DNA from: an uncultured Prevotellaceae bacterium
GTDB taxonomy: Bacteria; Bacteroidota; Bacteroidia; Bacteroidales; Muribaculaceae
Length of the DNA: 64,000 nucleotides
NCBI GenBank assembly: GCA_900320245.1
Contig: ONRP01000001.1
Span: 91,681-155,680 of the forward strand
Direction of reading: 5' to 3'
Position numbers and translations under genes: made by a program. This document shows positions 1 to 8,239 of the stretch, piece after piece; positions within the stretch are counted from its first letter, which is position 1, and each line of letters begins with the position of its first letter. A model generated the notes under the pieces. The model worked only from the letters and a program-made list of their open reading frames with translations. It searched no databases and was not told the DNA's origin.

Positions 1-332
1 TCAAAGCCTGCCTCTTCCTCGTGGTCAATATACTCAATCCCTTTTGAACCAAAATATTCCCTCATTTGTTTCAAATCAGCAGCCTGCTGTTCTTTAGTAA
101 AGGTTTTTGGTACCGTGAAAACGATATGGCAATTGAAGCGGTTTTCCTTAGAGAGCAAATCATAAACCCCTTGATAGCGCCACATGGCGACGTTCATGGC
201 AAAGAAGACAACCTCAATCTTGTCCTTCTTGCCCACCTTCCGTGCTCTATACTTCAAGATGGCAGGATAGATGGCATTAAGATAGAAAATAATGCACTGG
301 TGTCTTATGTTCAGCAGGATTCGGTTATTCAT
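1..332 (-). CDS. CDP-glycerol glycerophosphotransferase-like protein (N-terminal part)
   Basis: Partial gene running off the left edge; about 110 residues are visible, beginning MNNRILLNIRHQCIIFYLNA. A basic N-terminus is followed by KIEVVFFAMNVAMWRYQGVYDLL, which resembles the first Rossmann strand of CDP-glycerol/CDP-ribitol polyol-phosphate transferases of capsule and teichoic-acid type polymers. Its ATG overlaps the stop of the upstream SDR-TagD fusion by one base (TGATG), so the two are probably translationally coupled. That coupling supports a route in which the fusion makes a CDP-activated polyol and this enzyme transfers the polyol phosphate. The catalytic C-terminal half lies outside the window, so the family call rests on the N-terminus and context. 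Confidence 0.6.
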   Translation of the reverse strand, partial: MNNRILLNIRHQCIIFYLNAIYPAILKYRARKVGKKDKIEVVFFAMNVAMWRYQGVYDLLSKENRFNCHIVFTVPKTFTKEQQAADLKQMREYFGSKGIEYIDHEEEAGF

Positions 333-1480
333 CACTTCTGCTTGGCAATGATAAGGTTCCGGATTTGTGTACTGCTCGTGCCTTTTGTGTATGGGAAATA
401 AATGATTTTCACGCCCTTATCGGCAAAATATTCCTCATAGCGGTTGAAGCGCTCGGTACCCTTGTAGTCGGATCCGACGAAGAGGAAATCATATTTCACC
501 AGTCCAGTTTTATACACATCGGAATCTTCACGCATCGAGAGCACCACTTGGTCCACCCATTTGATGCTGCGAACGATTTCCATCCTCTCTTCAAGGGGGA
601 TGAACGTCTCCTTGCCCTTGTGTGAGGCGTCCTTGTGCACACCCACCACAAGATAATCGCAATACTGCTTTGCACGCTTAATAAGATTCAAGTGTCCTAT
701 ATGGAACAGGTCCCACGTGCCGCTCATGTAACCGATTTTCATCTGAGGTTTCAGATTGAATCGGCCACTGTCCATCTTATACTGATAACTGTCCACACCG
801 AACTGATGTGCATCAGCCTGATAGCGGTCGATAACTCCTTTAAATACAGCCTCGTAATCAGGAATAAACAATGATTGCCGGGCTAACATCTTTTCGATGA
901 TCTCAGCAGCCAAACCTGCGGTTTGTGTTAAATCATTCTCGCCGCCATTGAATCGTGTCCCCTTGATGGATCCGGGAGAGACATTTAAAATCCTGTTTTC
1001 ACTCCCGTTCATCTCAAGTTCGATGTTCAAGGCCTCAATTGCTTTGCAGACGGCGCCTTTAGTCGCACTGTATAATGCAAACAACGGCGATGACACCAGT
1101 CCCGCGATGCTCCCCATCACGGCACAATAGAATGGTTGAGCCTGCATCATGCGGGGGTAGAAATGTCTCAGCACTGCAATGGGCGAGATTGCGTTGACCT
1201 GGAACTGGTTTTGGATTTCAGTATCCATTATGGTCTGAAAAGGCGCCACGCGTCCATAGCCAGCCGTAAAGACAAGCGTATTAATGTCGTCATAATCGTC
1301 GAGGAACGAGAGGTCACGATCAAGCAGATTGTGACGTGAGAAAGTGACATTGACAGGCAGTTGCCCAGCGGGCTCGTACTTATCAATGATTGTGACGTGG
1401 ACCGATGACGTTCGGGCCAAATGCAAGGCTATCGCGAGTCCGATGCCGTTGCTGCCACCGATTACTAGTGAATGGGTCAT
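332..1480 (-). CDS. SDR oxidoreductase - glycerol-3-phosphate cytidylyltransferase (TagD-like) fusion
   Basis: A 382-residue two-domain protein. Residues 1-235 form a short-chain dehydrogenase: glycine motif GGSNGIG near 8-14, Ser124 in MGSIAG, and Tyr137/Lys141 in YSATK. Residues about 247-382 form a TagD-type nucleotidyltransferase: GTWDLFHIGHLNL carries the HxGH signature at 260-263, and TKGTSSTQIR is the C-terminal nucleotide-binding motif. Inference: the SDR half reduces a keto sugar phosphate to a polyol phosphate and the TagD half converts it with CTP to a CDP-polyol. The known Bcs1/Acs1 CDP-ribitol enzymes also join a cytidylyltransferase and an SDR, but in the reverse order and with an IspD-type domain. 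The gene sits third in a polysaccharide operon and overlaps the next gene by one base. The substrate cannot be read from sequence. Confidence 0.85.
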   Translation of the reverse strand: MTHSLVIGGSNGIGLAIALHLARTSSVHVTIIDKYEPAGQLPVNVTFSRHNLLDRDLSFLDDYDDINTLVFTAGYGRVAPFQTIMDTEIQNQFQVNAISPIAVLRHFYPRMMQAQPFYCAVMGSIAGLVSSPLFALYSATKGAVCKAIEALNIELEMNGSENRILNVSPGSIKGTRFNGGENDLTQTAGLAAEIIEKMLARQSLFIPDYEAVFKGVIDRYQADAHQFGVDSYQYKMDSGRFNLKPQMKIGYMSGTWDLFHIGHLNLIKRAKQYCDYLVVGVHKDASHKGKETFIPLEERMEIVRSIKWVDQVVLSMREDSDVYKTGLVKYDFLFVGSDYKGTERFNRYEEYFADKGVKIIYFPYTKGTSSTQIRNLIIAKQK

Positions 1481-1575
1481 GTTGATTTCTTAATAGTAAA
1501 TTATTATTCCATAAATGATTGAATCGGGCCATGGCATTCTCAGCCATAGGATTTTATCTTTTCAACAATGTGTTT

Positions 1576-2643
1576 TCAGTGGGGGTTGTTGAGGGAGGGG
1601 AAGCGGGTGTCGAGCCAGTTGAAGAGGGGTTGCTCGAGGAGGCGCTGCCTGAGGAGGTCGATGATGACACACACGAGGTAGATGCCGGCGCATGAGGCAA
1701 TGGCATGGAGCCACAGCAGGTTGTCGGCGAAGTGTCCCTTGACATTGAGGACGTCGCCCCAGAGCCACGGGGAGAGGTCGCTGTGGGTGTGGATGAGCAG
1801 GACGCCGAAGGTGGCCGTGGCAGCGAGGTTGATGAGGCGGTTGTGGCGCATGGGCAGGTTCTTGAAAAACAGGAACAGGGCCACGGCGCTGACGATGGCC
1901 ATGATGCGGTTGGCGTCGGTGAGGAAGTAGTAGACGTTCATGCGTCCGGCGAGTTGCGGGGCGAAGGTGATGGCCATTACCGAGGCCAACGACACGATGA
2001 CCGCGAGCGCGGCAAACGCGGCGGTGCGGCCGAGGCTGTCCATCCTGGCCATGGGATAGCGGCCGATGTAGGCGCCGATGAGGTAAACCGTGACGAACCA
2101 GCCGATGTCGCCGGTGAAGTTCCTGTTGAAGAAGGTGCCGACGAGGGTGTAGATGAGCAGTAGTGTCATCACGAGCCAGGCATGGGCGCGCCTGTCGAGG
2201 ACGCCGACGAGCCTGTTGATGAACGGCACGAGCAGGAACAGGGCGATGAACGTGGTGGAGAAAGTGGTGCCCATGAACACGGCGACGTTGAAGACCGTGT
2301 TGAAGCAGTAGCCGGCCGTGAGCGCCTGCCGTCCGGCAAGGACGAAGATGAGGGCGATGGCCAACTTATAGAACTTGACCTCGAGGTAGAGCCTGAGGAA
2401 TTTGCGCCAGGTGAAATGCCCGCGGTACATGAAGTAGCCGGTGACGAGCAGGAAGCAGTTGACACCGACCTTGCCGCCCCAGCCCCAGAGTTCGAGAAAG
2501 ACCTGGTTACCGCTGACGTTGCTGTAGTCGTAGAGTCCCTCGACGCCGCTGTTGACCACGTAGTGGTGGGCAATGATCATGAGCATCAGGACAATCCTGA
2601 AGAGTTCGATGTTGCTCTCGCGTTGCTTGACGGCGGCGGCCAT
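1576..2643 (-). CDS. acyltransferase 3 family membrane protein
   Basis: A 355-residue polytopic membrane protein with roughly ten hydrophobic segments. The N-terminus NIELFRIVLMLMIIAHHYVV has the Arg followed by His spacing typical of the first helix of acyltransferase-3 (OafA/WecH-like) proteins. These transfer acetyl, succinyl or similar groups onto sugars of extracellular polysaccharides or lipids from the cytoplasmic membrane. It lies 24 bases after the aminotransferase stop and about 95 bases before the SDR-TagD gene, all on the minus strand, so it probably modifies the polymer made by this operon. The acyl donor and acceptor are unknown. Confidence 0.82.
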   Translation of the reverse strand: MAAAVKQRESNIELFRIVLMLMIIAHHYVVNSGVEGLYDYSNVSGNQVFLELWGWGGKVGVNCFLLVTGYFMYRGHFTWRKFLRLYLEVKFYKLAIALIFVLAGRQALTAGYCFNTVFNVAVFMGTTFSTTFIALFLLVPFINRLVGVLDRRAHAWLVMTLLLIYTLVGTFFNRNFTGDIGWFVTVYLIGAYIGRYPMARMDSLGRTAAFAALAVIVSLASVMAITFAPQLAGRMNVYYFLTDANRIMAIVSAVALFLFFKNLPMRHNRLINLAATATFGVLLIHTHSDLSPWLWGDVLNVKGHFADNLLWLHAIASCAGIYLVCVIIDLLRQRLLEQPLFNWLDTRFPSLNNPH

Positions 2644-2667
2644 GGGCTGGACGGGGGAAACGGGATA

Positions 2668-3782
2668 TCAGCGGTAGATGACGATGTCGAGGATGCGCTC
2701 GAGATCGGCATCGGTGAGCAGGTGGTGGATGGGCAGGCAGATGACCGAGTCGGCCATGCGCGTGGCGTTGGGCAGGTTCTCGCGGGCTGCGCTGGGCAAG
2801 CCGCGGTAGGTGGAGAAGTTGCTGATGAGCGGATAGAAGTAGCGGCGGGCGAGGATGCCGTGCTCGCGCAGCAAGTCGTGGAGTTGGTCACGCGTGCGGC
2901 CGTAGCGCTCAGCATCGACAAAGACGGGGAAGTAGCCGTAGTTGTGGCGCACGCCTGGCATATCGTCCCAGAAGGTGATGCCCTCAACGGAACGCAGCGC
3001 CTCGCGGTAGCGGACAGCAACCTGGCGGCGCGCGCTGATGGCCTTGTCGACCTGCTGCAGGTTGAGCAGGCCATAGGCCGAACGGATCTCGTCCATCTTG
3101 CCGTTGATGCCGGGGGCAACAACCTCGGTCTCACCCTTGAAGCCGAAGTTCTTGAGGTAGTCGATGCGCTCCTTCATCTTGGCATCGCGCACGACGAGCG
3201 CTCCGCCCTCGACGGTGTTGAACACCTTGGTTGCATGGAAACTCAGCGTGGCCATGTCGCCCTCCTCGAGGATGCTCTTGCCGTTGACCTCGACGCCAAA
3301 GCGTGGGCCGCGTCGTAGATGACGCGCAGACCGTACTTGTCGGCGATGTCCTGGATTTCGCGGGTGCGGCAGGGCTTGCCATAGACGTGCACCGGCATGA
3401 TGGCCGTGGTGCTCGGCGTGATGGCGGCCTCGATGCGGTCGGGGTCAATGCCACCCGTGGCGGGATCGATTTCGACAAAGACGGGTTTGATGCCGTTCCA
3501 CCACAGCGAGTGGGTGGTGGCGACAAAAGTGTAGGGCGTGGTGATGACCTCGCCCGTGATGTTGAGTGCCTGCAGCGCCGTGATCAGGGGCAGTGTGCCA
3601 TTGGTAAACACGCTGATGTAGGGCACCTTGAGGTATTCGCTCAAGGCCGCCTCGAAGCGCTGATGGAAGACGCCATTGTTGGTAATCCACTTGTTGTCCC
3701 ACACCTCCTGGAGCAGTTGGTTGTACTCGGCGAGGTCGGGCAACAGGGGCGATGTCACGGTGATGATTTTCTCGTTACTCAT
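2668..3782 (-). pseudogene. DegT/DnrJ/EryC1 sugar aminotransferase (VioA-like), frameshifted
   Basis: Two reading frames together make one PLP-dependent sugar aminotransferase. The first (from 3782) begins MSNEKIITVTSPLLPDLAEY, runs through TNGTLPLITALQALNITGEVITTPYTFVAT and VIYDAAHA, then leaves frame. The second resumes with FGVEVNGKSILEEGD and SFHATKVFNTVEGGA, which holds the Schiff-base lysine, and ends at 2668. The total of 1115 nt is one short of a multiple of three, and adding one A to the AAA run at 3298-3300 (plus strand) restores a normal family-length protein of 371 residues. The family makes 4-amino-4,6-dideoxy sugars from dTDP-4-keto-6-deoxyglucose; VioA is the closest recognisable type. 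It heads the operon. The lesion may be a true mutation, a phase-variable tract or an assembly error. Confidence 0.85.
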
Positions 3783-4042
3783 AATCGGCTATTTTACAGC
3801 AACATTGAGACCGTCGAACAAGAAGATGGCGGCAAAATTCAGGATTCTGGCCCGCAGGCCTTGTGATTAGGGACAACAAAGGGGGACACCGGGTCTTGCA
3901 GAAACGGTGAACCTGTGGAGAGGGGTAAGGCTGGTGACACTGTCACAGTAGTCATTATCAGCGAGTTACCTGTTGTATGTCGTTCGCATAACGTGGGGTC
4001 ACGCACCCGCGTAGGCGCGTGCAACGCATACGAATCAAGATG
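3783..4042 (-). promoter_or_regulatory. long untranslated leader of the polysaccharide operon
   Basis: About 250 nt separate the predicted start of transcription near 4036 from the aminotransferase ATG at 3782. I see no convincing gene in it. It contains a short palindrome GTGACACTGTCAC at 3934-3946. Long leaders upstream of Bacteroidales polysaccharide operons are known sites of UpxY/NusG-type antitermination, but no upxY-like gene is present here, so any regulatory role is inference. Confidence 0.35.
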
Positions 4043-4073
4043 CAAAAGTACTGAATTCCCCCCACGTGAGCAA
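4043..4073 (-). promoter_or_regulatory. promoter of the polysaccharide operon
   Basis: On the minus strand TTG (4073-4071) is followed by exactly 20 nt and TACTTTTG (4050-4043), a full match to the Bacteroidetes housekeeping promoter form. It points toward the aminotransferase gene 260 nt downstream. Confidence 0.55.
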
Positions 4074-4079
4074 ACTTTA

Positions 4080-4688
4080 TGGGCAATTTTAGCCGATGAA
4101 ACCGCGGTTTTTTACCAAATTCTTACGCTCGACGACGGGTAGGCGCCAGGGCGAGGACCGGCAACCCGCCTGGAGCAGGGATCGGCAAGGCCATGCATCA
4201 ATGGGGAAAATTATGCAAAACAGCACCCTCGTCAGGCATAGACCATACTGGGGTCGAAGTCCACCAAAAGAGGGGTTTCAGTTTGTAAGCGATTTTGAAG
4301 AAGTTCAGATAGCAACAGTTTGATAATCGCGTGAATGATAGTTAATTTATCTAAATAGGAATCGGTTTAGACTTATAAGCGATTTTTGCGAGTGCAAGAC
4401 AACGGGTCCACCTCACCCAACACGATGGCGAGTCACATCAACGCACTAAAAACCGCAATATTTATGCAATATTGTGAGTGGCATAAAGCGGCATTTCCAG
4501 GGCAAAAAAATGTCCCGAATCCACCTCAATTTCGAACGAAAAATTTTCTGAAAAAAAGTTTTGGCAGCGATATTGCTGCTAGCCTATCCATTTGTTTTTA
4601 ATGCGAATTACACGAATTCAACGGATTTCACTAATTTATTAATTAATAAATCCGTAAAATCAGCATATCACCGGGTATTACCGAGGCA
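4080..4688. other. non-coding intergenic stretch
   Basis: About 600 bases with no supportable gene on either strand. It contains two copies of TAAGCGATTTT (near 4290 and 4372) and, close to the right end, an 8-bp inverted repeat ACGGATTT/AAATCCGT (4621-4628 with 4648-4655, AT-rich 19-nt loop). The latter lies just after the stop of the minus-strand DUF5723 gene and could act as a weak terminator, although it lacks a clear T tract. Confidence 0.4.
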
Positions 4689-6122
4689 TCAGAATGCGTC
4701 TCTCGGGCTGCCGATGGGGAAAGAAAGACCGATCAATGCATTGACGCTCTTGGCCTTGCTGCCCAAGTAGAGGTAGTCGGTGCCAACGAACAGAGGACCC
4801 AACTTCATGGCCACGCCGAAAGCCTGTCCGCCGCACAGGATGGGCGAATAGGACACGGCCACGTCGAACAGCGCCACGGGGCGGAAATCGGCGCCTATGG
4901 TGAATTCGCTCAGGGTTTTGGACTTGGCAGCGTGGCACGAATAGAGCGCGCCGAAACCAAAGCGCTTGTCGATGCTCCTGTACTGGCCGCCGAGGCTGAA
5001 GGAGGCCGCCAGCGAGGTGGTGTGCGAGAAGTGTTCGCCGGTGGGCGTCAATCGCAGCAGGTGCAGGTTGATGGGCTCGTCGCGGCCGATTATGCTGAAG
5101 AAGCGCATCACGTTGCCGGGGTGATTGCTGTCGAAGGCGAGGTCATCGGTGTTGGCATAGGCGTCCTCGGTACAGCCTTGCGACCAGCGGATGAAGCCCA
5201 GGTCGGTAACCGAGGCCGAGAGGGTCACCCTGTTATTCACCTGATAGGCCATGCCGGCATCGAGTGCCGCACCCCATCCCGAAACGCCCATGTTGCGCCG
5301 CTTGAGCCTGACGGTCTCGATGTACCCCTCGTCGTTGGTGACCAGTTCAAGGCCCTTGAACGAACTCAGGAGACGCGCGTCGGCCAACACCTGGGCCGTG
5401 CCGCGGGCATACGTGAAGTCTACCAGCGAGGCGGTACTCCAGTTAAGGTTGGGATCCAGGCCCGTGAGTTGAGTGGCGACGGTGAGGTAGCGCGCCTTGA
5501 AATCGGCATTTCCCAAGCCGAGCAATCCCTTGAGACGTCCGCCGATGGTCAGGCGGTCGTTGATGATGCGTGAATACCCTACCCCAATCTCGGCATAAGT
5601 GTTGACACTGACTTCGATGTCGCGCATGGCGCACTCGTAGTCGGTGTAGTCGTTGGTGTTCATGCCCCTCATGTCACGCATGAAGGTGAACATCTCGAGC
5701 GGTGCGTTGACGTGCCCGTCGGCCTTGACACCGACGCTCACCGAGTAGAAGTTATCGCCATGCCACCACCCTGCAGCCATCAGGTCGTCATTGGCGCCCG
5801 CCGTGATGCGGTTGCGGTCCTTGAGTTTGGCATAGAACTTGTCGGTGGCATAGTAGTCGACGTCATCCACATTCTGCATCATGTCGAAGAAGTCGCCGGC
5901 CGTGAGCACGTCGGAGTTCTCCCACGCGCCGGCATTGCCCACGAATGGCAGGCTCACGAAGCCCGCATCGGGAGGCAGGGCCGGATTGAGTTGCAGACGG
6001 TATTGCGAGCCCTCCATAAAAAAGGACGTGCGCACGGGCTGCCCCTGAGCCAGGGCTGCAGTGACAATGAGGGCAAGGGTCCAAATGGCCTTGAGCCGGC
6101 TGAAATATTGTCGGTTGGTCAT
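4689..6122 (-). CDS. DUF5723-type outer-membrane protein
   Basis: A 477-residue protein from MTNRQYFSRLKAIWTLALIV, which forms a signal peptide with likely cleavage after ALAQG. The mature part is rich in alternating beta-strand patterns (SVGVKADG, ITAGANDDLMAAGWW, YEIGVGYSR-like strands) and ends SFPIGSPRDAF, as expected for the DUF5723 family of predicted outer-membrane beta-barrels of Bacteroidetes. An in-frame ATG 48 bases upstream (6170) is rejected because a TATATTTG -7 box at 6155-6148 would place the transcription start downstream of it. It is monocistronic and divergent from pdxA. Function is unknown; some relatives accompany gliding/T9SS genes, but nothing here shows that. Confidence 0.72.
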   Translation of the reverse strand: MTNRQYFSRLKAIWTLALIVTAALAQGQPVRTSFFMEGSQYRLQLNPALPPDAGFVSLPFVGNAGAWENSDVLTAGDFFDMMQNVDDVDYYATDKFYAKLKDRNRITAGANDDLMAAGWWHGDNFYSVSVGVKADGHVNAPLEMFTFMRDMRGMNTNDYTDYECAMRDIEVSVNTYAEIGVGYSRIINDRLTIGGRLKGLLGLGNADFKARYLTVATQLTGLDPNLNWSTASLVDFTYARGTAQVLADARLLSSFKGLELVTNDEGYIETVRLKRRNMGVSGWGAALDAGMAYQVNNRVTLSASVTDLGFIRWSQGCTEDAYANTDDLAFDSNHPGNVMRFFSIIGRDEPINLHLLRLTPTGEHFSHTTSLAASFSLGGQYRSIDKRFGFGALYSCHAAKSKTLSEFTIGADFRPVALFDVAVSYSPILCGGQAFGVAMKLGPLFVGTDYLYLGSKAKSVNALIGLSFPIGSPRDAF

Positions 6123-6147
6123 CACGCAAACAATTGGATTAGCGGCG

Positions 6148-6155
6148 CAAATATA
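6148..6155 (-). promoter_or_regulatory. -7 box of the DUF5723 gene
   Basis: TATATTTG on the minus strand, 26 nt before the chosen ATG at 6122. No clean TTG is seen at -33, so this is a partial match. It helps decide the start codon. Confidence 0.4.
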
Positions 6156-6275
6156 TAAAAGTTTTTTCATATATGCGCCATTTTGTGAAGATCAGAAAAA
6201 TACGAATTTTGCATGGCTCCACACAGTCCACGGCGGGCAGCGCCTGCACACCGCTACAGGAATGCGGCATTGGGC

Positions 6276-6306
6276 TTGCGTGAGACGAAAAAAAAGTGTA
6301 ACTTTG
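6276..6306 (+). promoter_or_regulatory. promoter of the pdxA operon
   Basis: TTG (6276-6278), 20 nt, then TAACTTTG (6299-6306). The predicted start of transcription lies about 40 nt before the pdxA ATG. Confidence 0.6.
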
Positions 6307-6355
6307 CAGTTTGATTCAAAACATGACAATTATCATATAACAGACTATATCTATC

Positions 6356-7459
6356 ATGAGTGAAGAGAATAAAAAACGCCTGAGAGTGGGTATCACCCTG
6401 GGTGACAGCAACGGCATCGGCATCGAAGTGGCCCTGAAGGCTGTGGGCGTGCCCGAGATGATGGACATGTGCATCCCCGTGCTGTACGGGTCGAGCAAGA
6501 TTGTTAGTTATCACCGCAACGCCTGCAACCTGCCGGGATTCCAGATCAACCACACCAAGAGCGCCAACAACCTGAAGGACAATATGCCCAACCTGGTGGA
6601 GTGCATCAACCAAGAGATCAAGGTGGAGTTGGGTGTGCCGAGCAAGCAGGCCGGCCAGGCCGCGTTCATCGCCCTGGAGACTGCCGTACGCGACCTCAAG
6701 TCGGGACTGATTGACGTGCTGGTGACGGCACCCATCAACAAGGACAACATCCAGAGCGACCAGTTCAACTTCCCGGGCCACACCGAGTACCTGGAGAGCG
6801 CTGCCGGCGACGGTGCCAAGGCGCTGATGTTGATGTGCAGCGATAACCTGCGCATCGCGCTCGTTACCGCCCACGTCGCCCTGTCGCAGGTACCGGCCAC
6901 CCTCACAACCGAAGACATCCGCCAGCGCCTGCAGATGTTCAACCTGTCGCTGAAGCGGGACTTCGGCATCGACGGCCCGCGCATCGCCGTGCTGTCGCTC
7001 AACCCGCACGCCGGCGAGAACGGCATGCTGGGCACCGAGGAGCGCGACATCATCATACCGGCCATGCAGCAGTCGCTCGACGAGGACGGTGTGCAGTGCT
7101 TCGGCCCCTATGCCGCCGACGGTTTCTTCGGTGCACGCCACTACCGCCGTTTTGACGGTGTGCTGGCCATGTACCACGACCAGGGTTTGGCCCCGTTCAA
7201 GACCATCGCGATGGACGAGGGTGTGAACTTCACCGCCGGCCTGCCCATCGTACGCACGAGCCCCGACCACGGCACCGGCTACGACATTGCCGGCCAAGGC
7301 ATCGCCAACGAGTCGTCGATGCGTCATGCCATCTACACGGCCATCGACGTGTGGCACCACCGCGCGCGCTATGACGAGGCCCACCAGAATCCGCTGCCCA
7401 AACTGTTCCAGGACCGCGGTCGCGACAACGTGAAACTCGACCTGACCAAGGGCGAATAA
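6356..7459 (+). CDS. pdxA: 4-hydroxythreonine-4-phosphate dehydrogenase
   Basis: A 367-residue cytoplasmic enzyme that oxidises 4-phosphohydroxy-L-threonine with NAD in the DXP-dependent pyridoxal-phosphate pathway. Family signatures in order: GITLGDSNGIGIEV at the N-terminus, VTAPINKDNI, FPGHTEYLE (metal-binding His), SLNPHAGENGMLGTEE, and the C-terminal block MYHDQGLAPFK with SPDHGTGYDIAG, which carries further metal and substrate ligands. Length is slightly above the E. coli enzyme (329). It is the first gene of a three-gene operon; the HAD gene starts 11 nt after its stop. Confidence 0.95.
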   Translation: MSEENKKRLRVGITLGDSNGIGIEVALKAVGVPEMMDMCIPVLYGSSKIVSYHRNACNLPGFQINHTKSANNLKDNMPNLVECINQEIKVELGVPSKQAGQAAFIALETAVRDLKSGLIDVLVTAPINKDNIQSDQFNFPGHTEYLESAAGDGAKALMLMCSDNLRIALVTAHVALSQVPATLTTEDIRQRLQMFNLSLKRDFGIDGPRIAVLSLNPHAGENGMLGTEERDIIIPAMQQSLDEDGVQCFGPYAADGFFGARHYRRFDGVLAMYHDQGLAPFKTIAMDEGVNFTAGLPIVRTSPDHGTGYDIAGQGIANESSMRHAIYTAIDVWHHRARYDEAHQNPLPKLFQDRGRDNVKLDLTKGE

Positions 7460-7470
7460 CAACACACGTC

Positions 7471-8172
7471 ATGATTGAGGGAATCATCTTTGATTACGGC
7501 GGCACACTCGACAGCCGCGGCGTGCACTGGAGCGAGGTGCTGTGGCAAGGCTACCAACAGGCCGGCGTGCCCATCGACAAAGCGACATTCCGCACAGCCT
7601 ATGTCGAGGGCGAGCGCGCTCTGGCGCGTGAACGCATCATCCTGCCACAGGACAACTTCCACACACTGCTGACCAAGAAAGTGGCTCTGGAAATCAGTTA
7701 CCTGCCCGAACAGCCCGACGCCGCCACGCGCGACCACTGGTTGGAACAGATAGCCGCCTACTGTGACAACGCCGCGCGAGCCTGCATCGACGAGGCACGC
7801 CCCATGCTCGAACAACTGCATGAGCGACTGCCGATGATGCTGGTGAGCAACTTCTACGGCAACATCGACGAGGTGCTGCGCGACTACGGCATCCGTCACC
7901 TGTTCAAGGGCATCATCGAGAGCGCCGTCGTGGGAGTGCGCAAGCCCAACCCCACCCTGTTCCGCCTGGGTGTCGACGCCCTGGAAATGCCTGCCGAACG
8001 CGTGCTCGTCGTGGGCGACAGCCTGCGCAAGGACATCGAGCCCGCCGAGCATCTGGGCTGCCAGGTGCTGTGGCTCAAGGGCAAGGGCTGGACCGAAGAA
8101 GAGGACCAGCAGACCCACCCCCACACCATCACGCGCGTCACCGAGGTGGCCGACTGGATCGAGAGGCTGTAA
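7471..8172 (+). CDS. HAD family hydrolase with altered motif I
   Basis: A 233-residue haloacid-dehalogenase-superfamily protein with a helical cap. Motif I is FDYGGTLDS: the nucleophile Asp is present, but the second Asp of the usual DxDGT (general acid/base in phosphatases) is Gly. Motif II is MLVSNFYG, motif III is the Lys of RKPNPTLF and motif IV is VVGDSLRKDIEPA. The substrate is unknown; a phosphomonoester is likely, though the altered motif I may change the chemistry or slow it. The gene sits tightly between pdxA and a nucleotidyltransferase gene and is probably co-transcribed with them. Confidence 0.85.
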   Translation: MIEGIIFDYGGTLDSRGVHWSEVLWQGYQQAGVPIDKATFRTAYVEGERALARERIILPQDNFHTLLTKKVALEISYLPEQPDAATRDHWLEQIAAYCDNAARACIDEARPMLEQLHERLPMMLVSNFYGNIDEVLRDYGIRHLFKGIIESAVVGVRKPNPTLFRLGVDALEMPAERVLVVGDSLRKDIEPAEHLGCQVLWLKGKGWTEEEDQQTHPHTITRVTEVADWIERL

Positions 8173-8239
8173 AACGCGGCAGCATGCCGTGACCTCTCAA
8201 AGAGTGACAAAGAAGACTACACATTATTTATAAAGAGAT

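Noticed and set aside
66-401. Plus-strand frame of 111 codons at the left edge
   Set aside because: It is antisense to the coupled polyol-transferase start and the end of the SDR-TagD gene, and has no family features.
1682-3318. Long plus-strand frames of 150-378 codons opposite the acyltransferase and aminotransferase
   Set aside because: Mirror frames caused by GC-rich third positions; composition is Glu/Val/Ala/Asp-rich without motifs, and the minus-strand genes have clear domains. The same reasoning excludes the long antisense frames opposite pdxA, wzc, the C10 protease, the GH13 gene, the M3 peptidase, parE, the SUMF1-like gene and GHL10.
3839-4045. 68-codon minus-strand frame in the operon leader
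   Set aside because: Its start lies at the -7 box of the predicted promoter and there is no recognisable domain; it is not an upxY-like gene.
4621-4655. Inverted repeat ACGGATTT/AAATCCGT as a definite terminator
   Set aside because: 8-bp AT-rich stem with a 19-nt loop and no T tract; mentioned only as a weak possibility.
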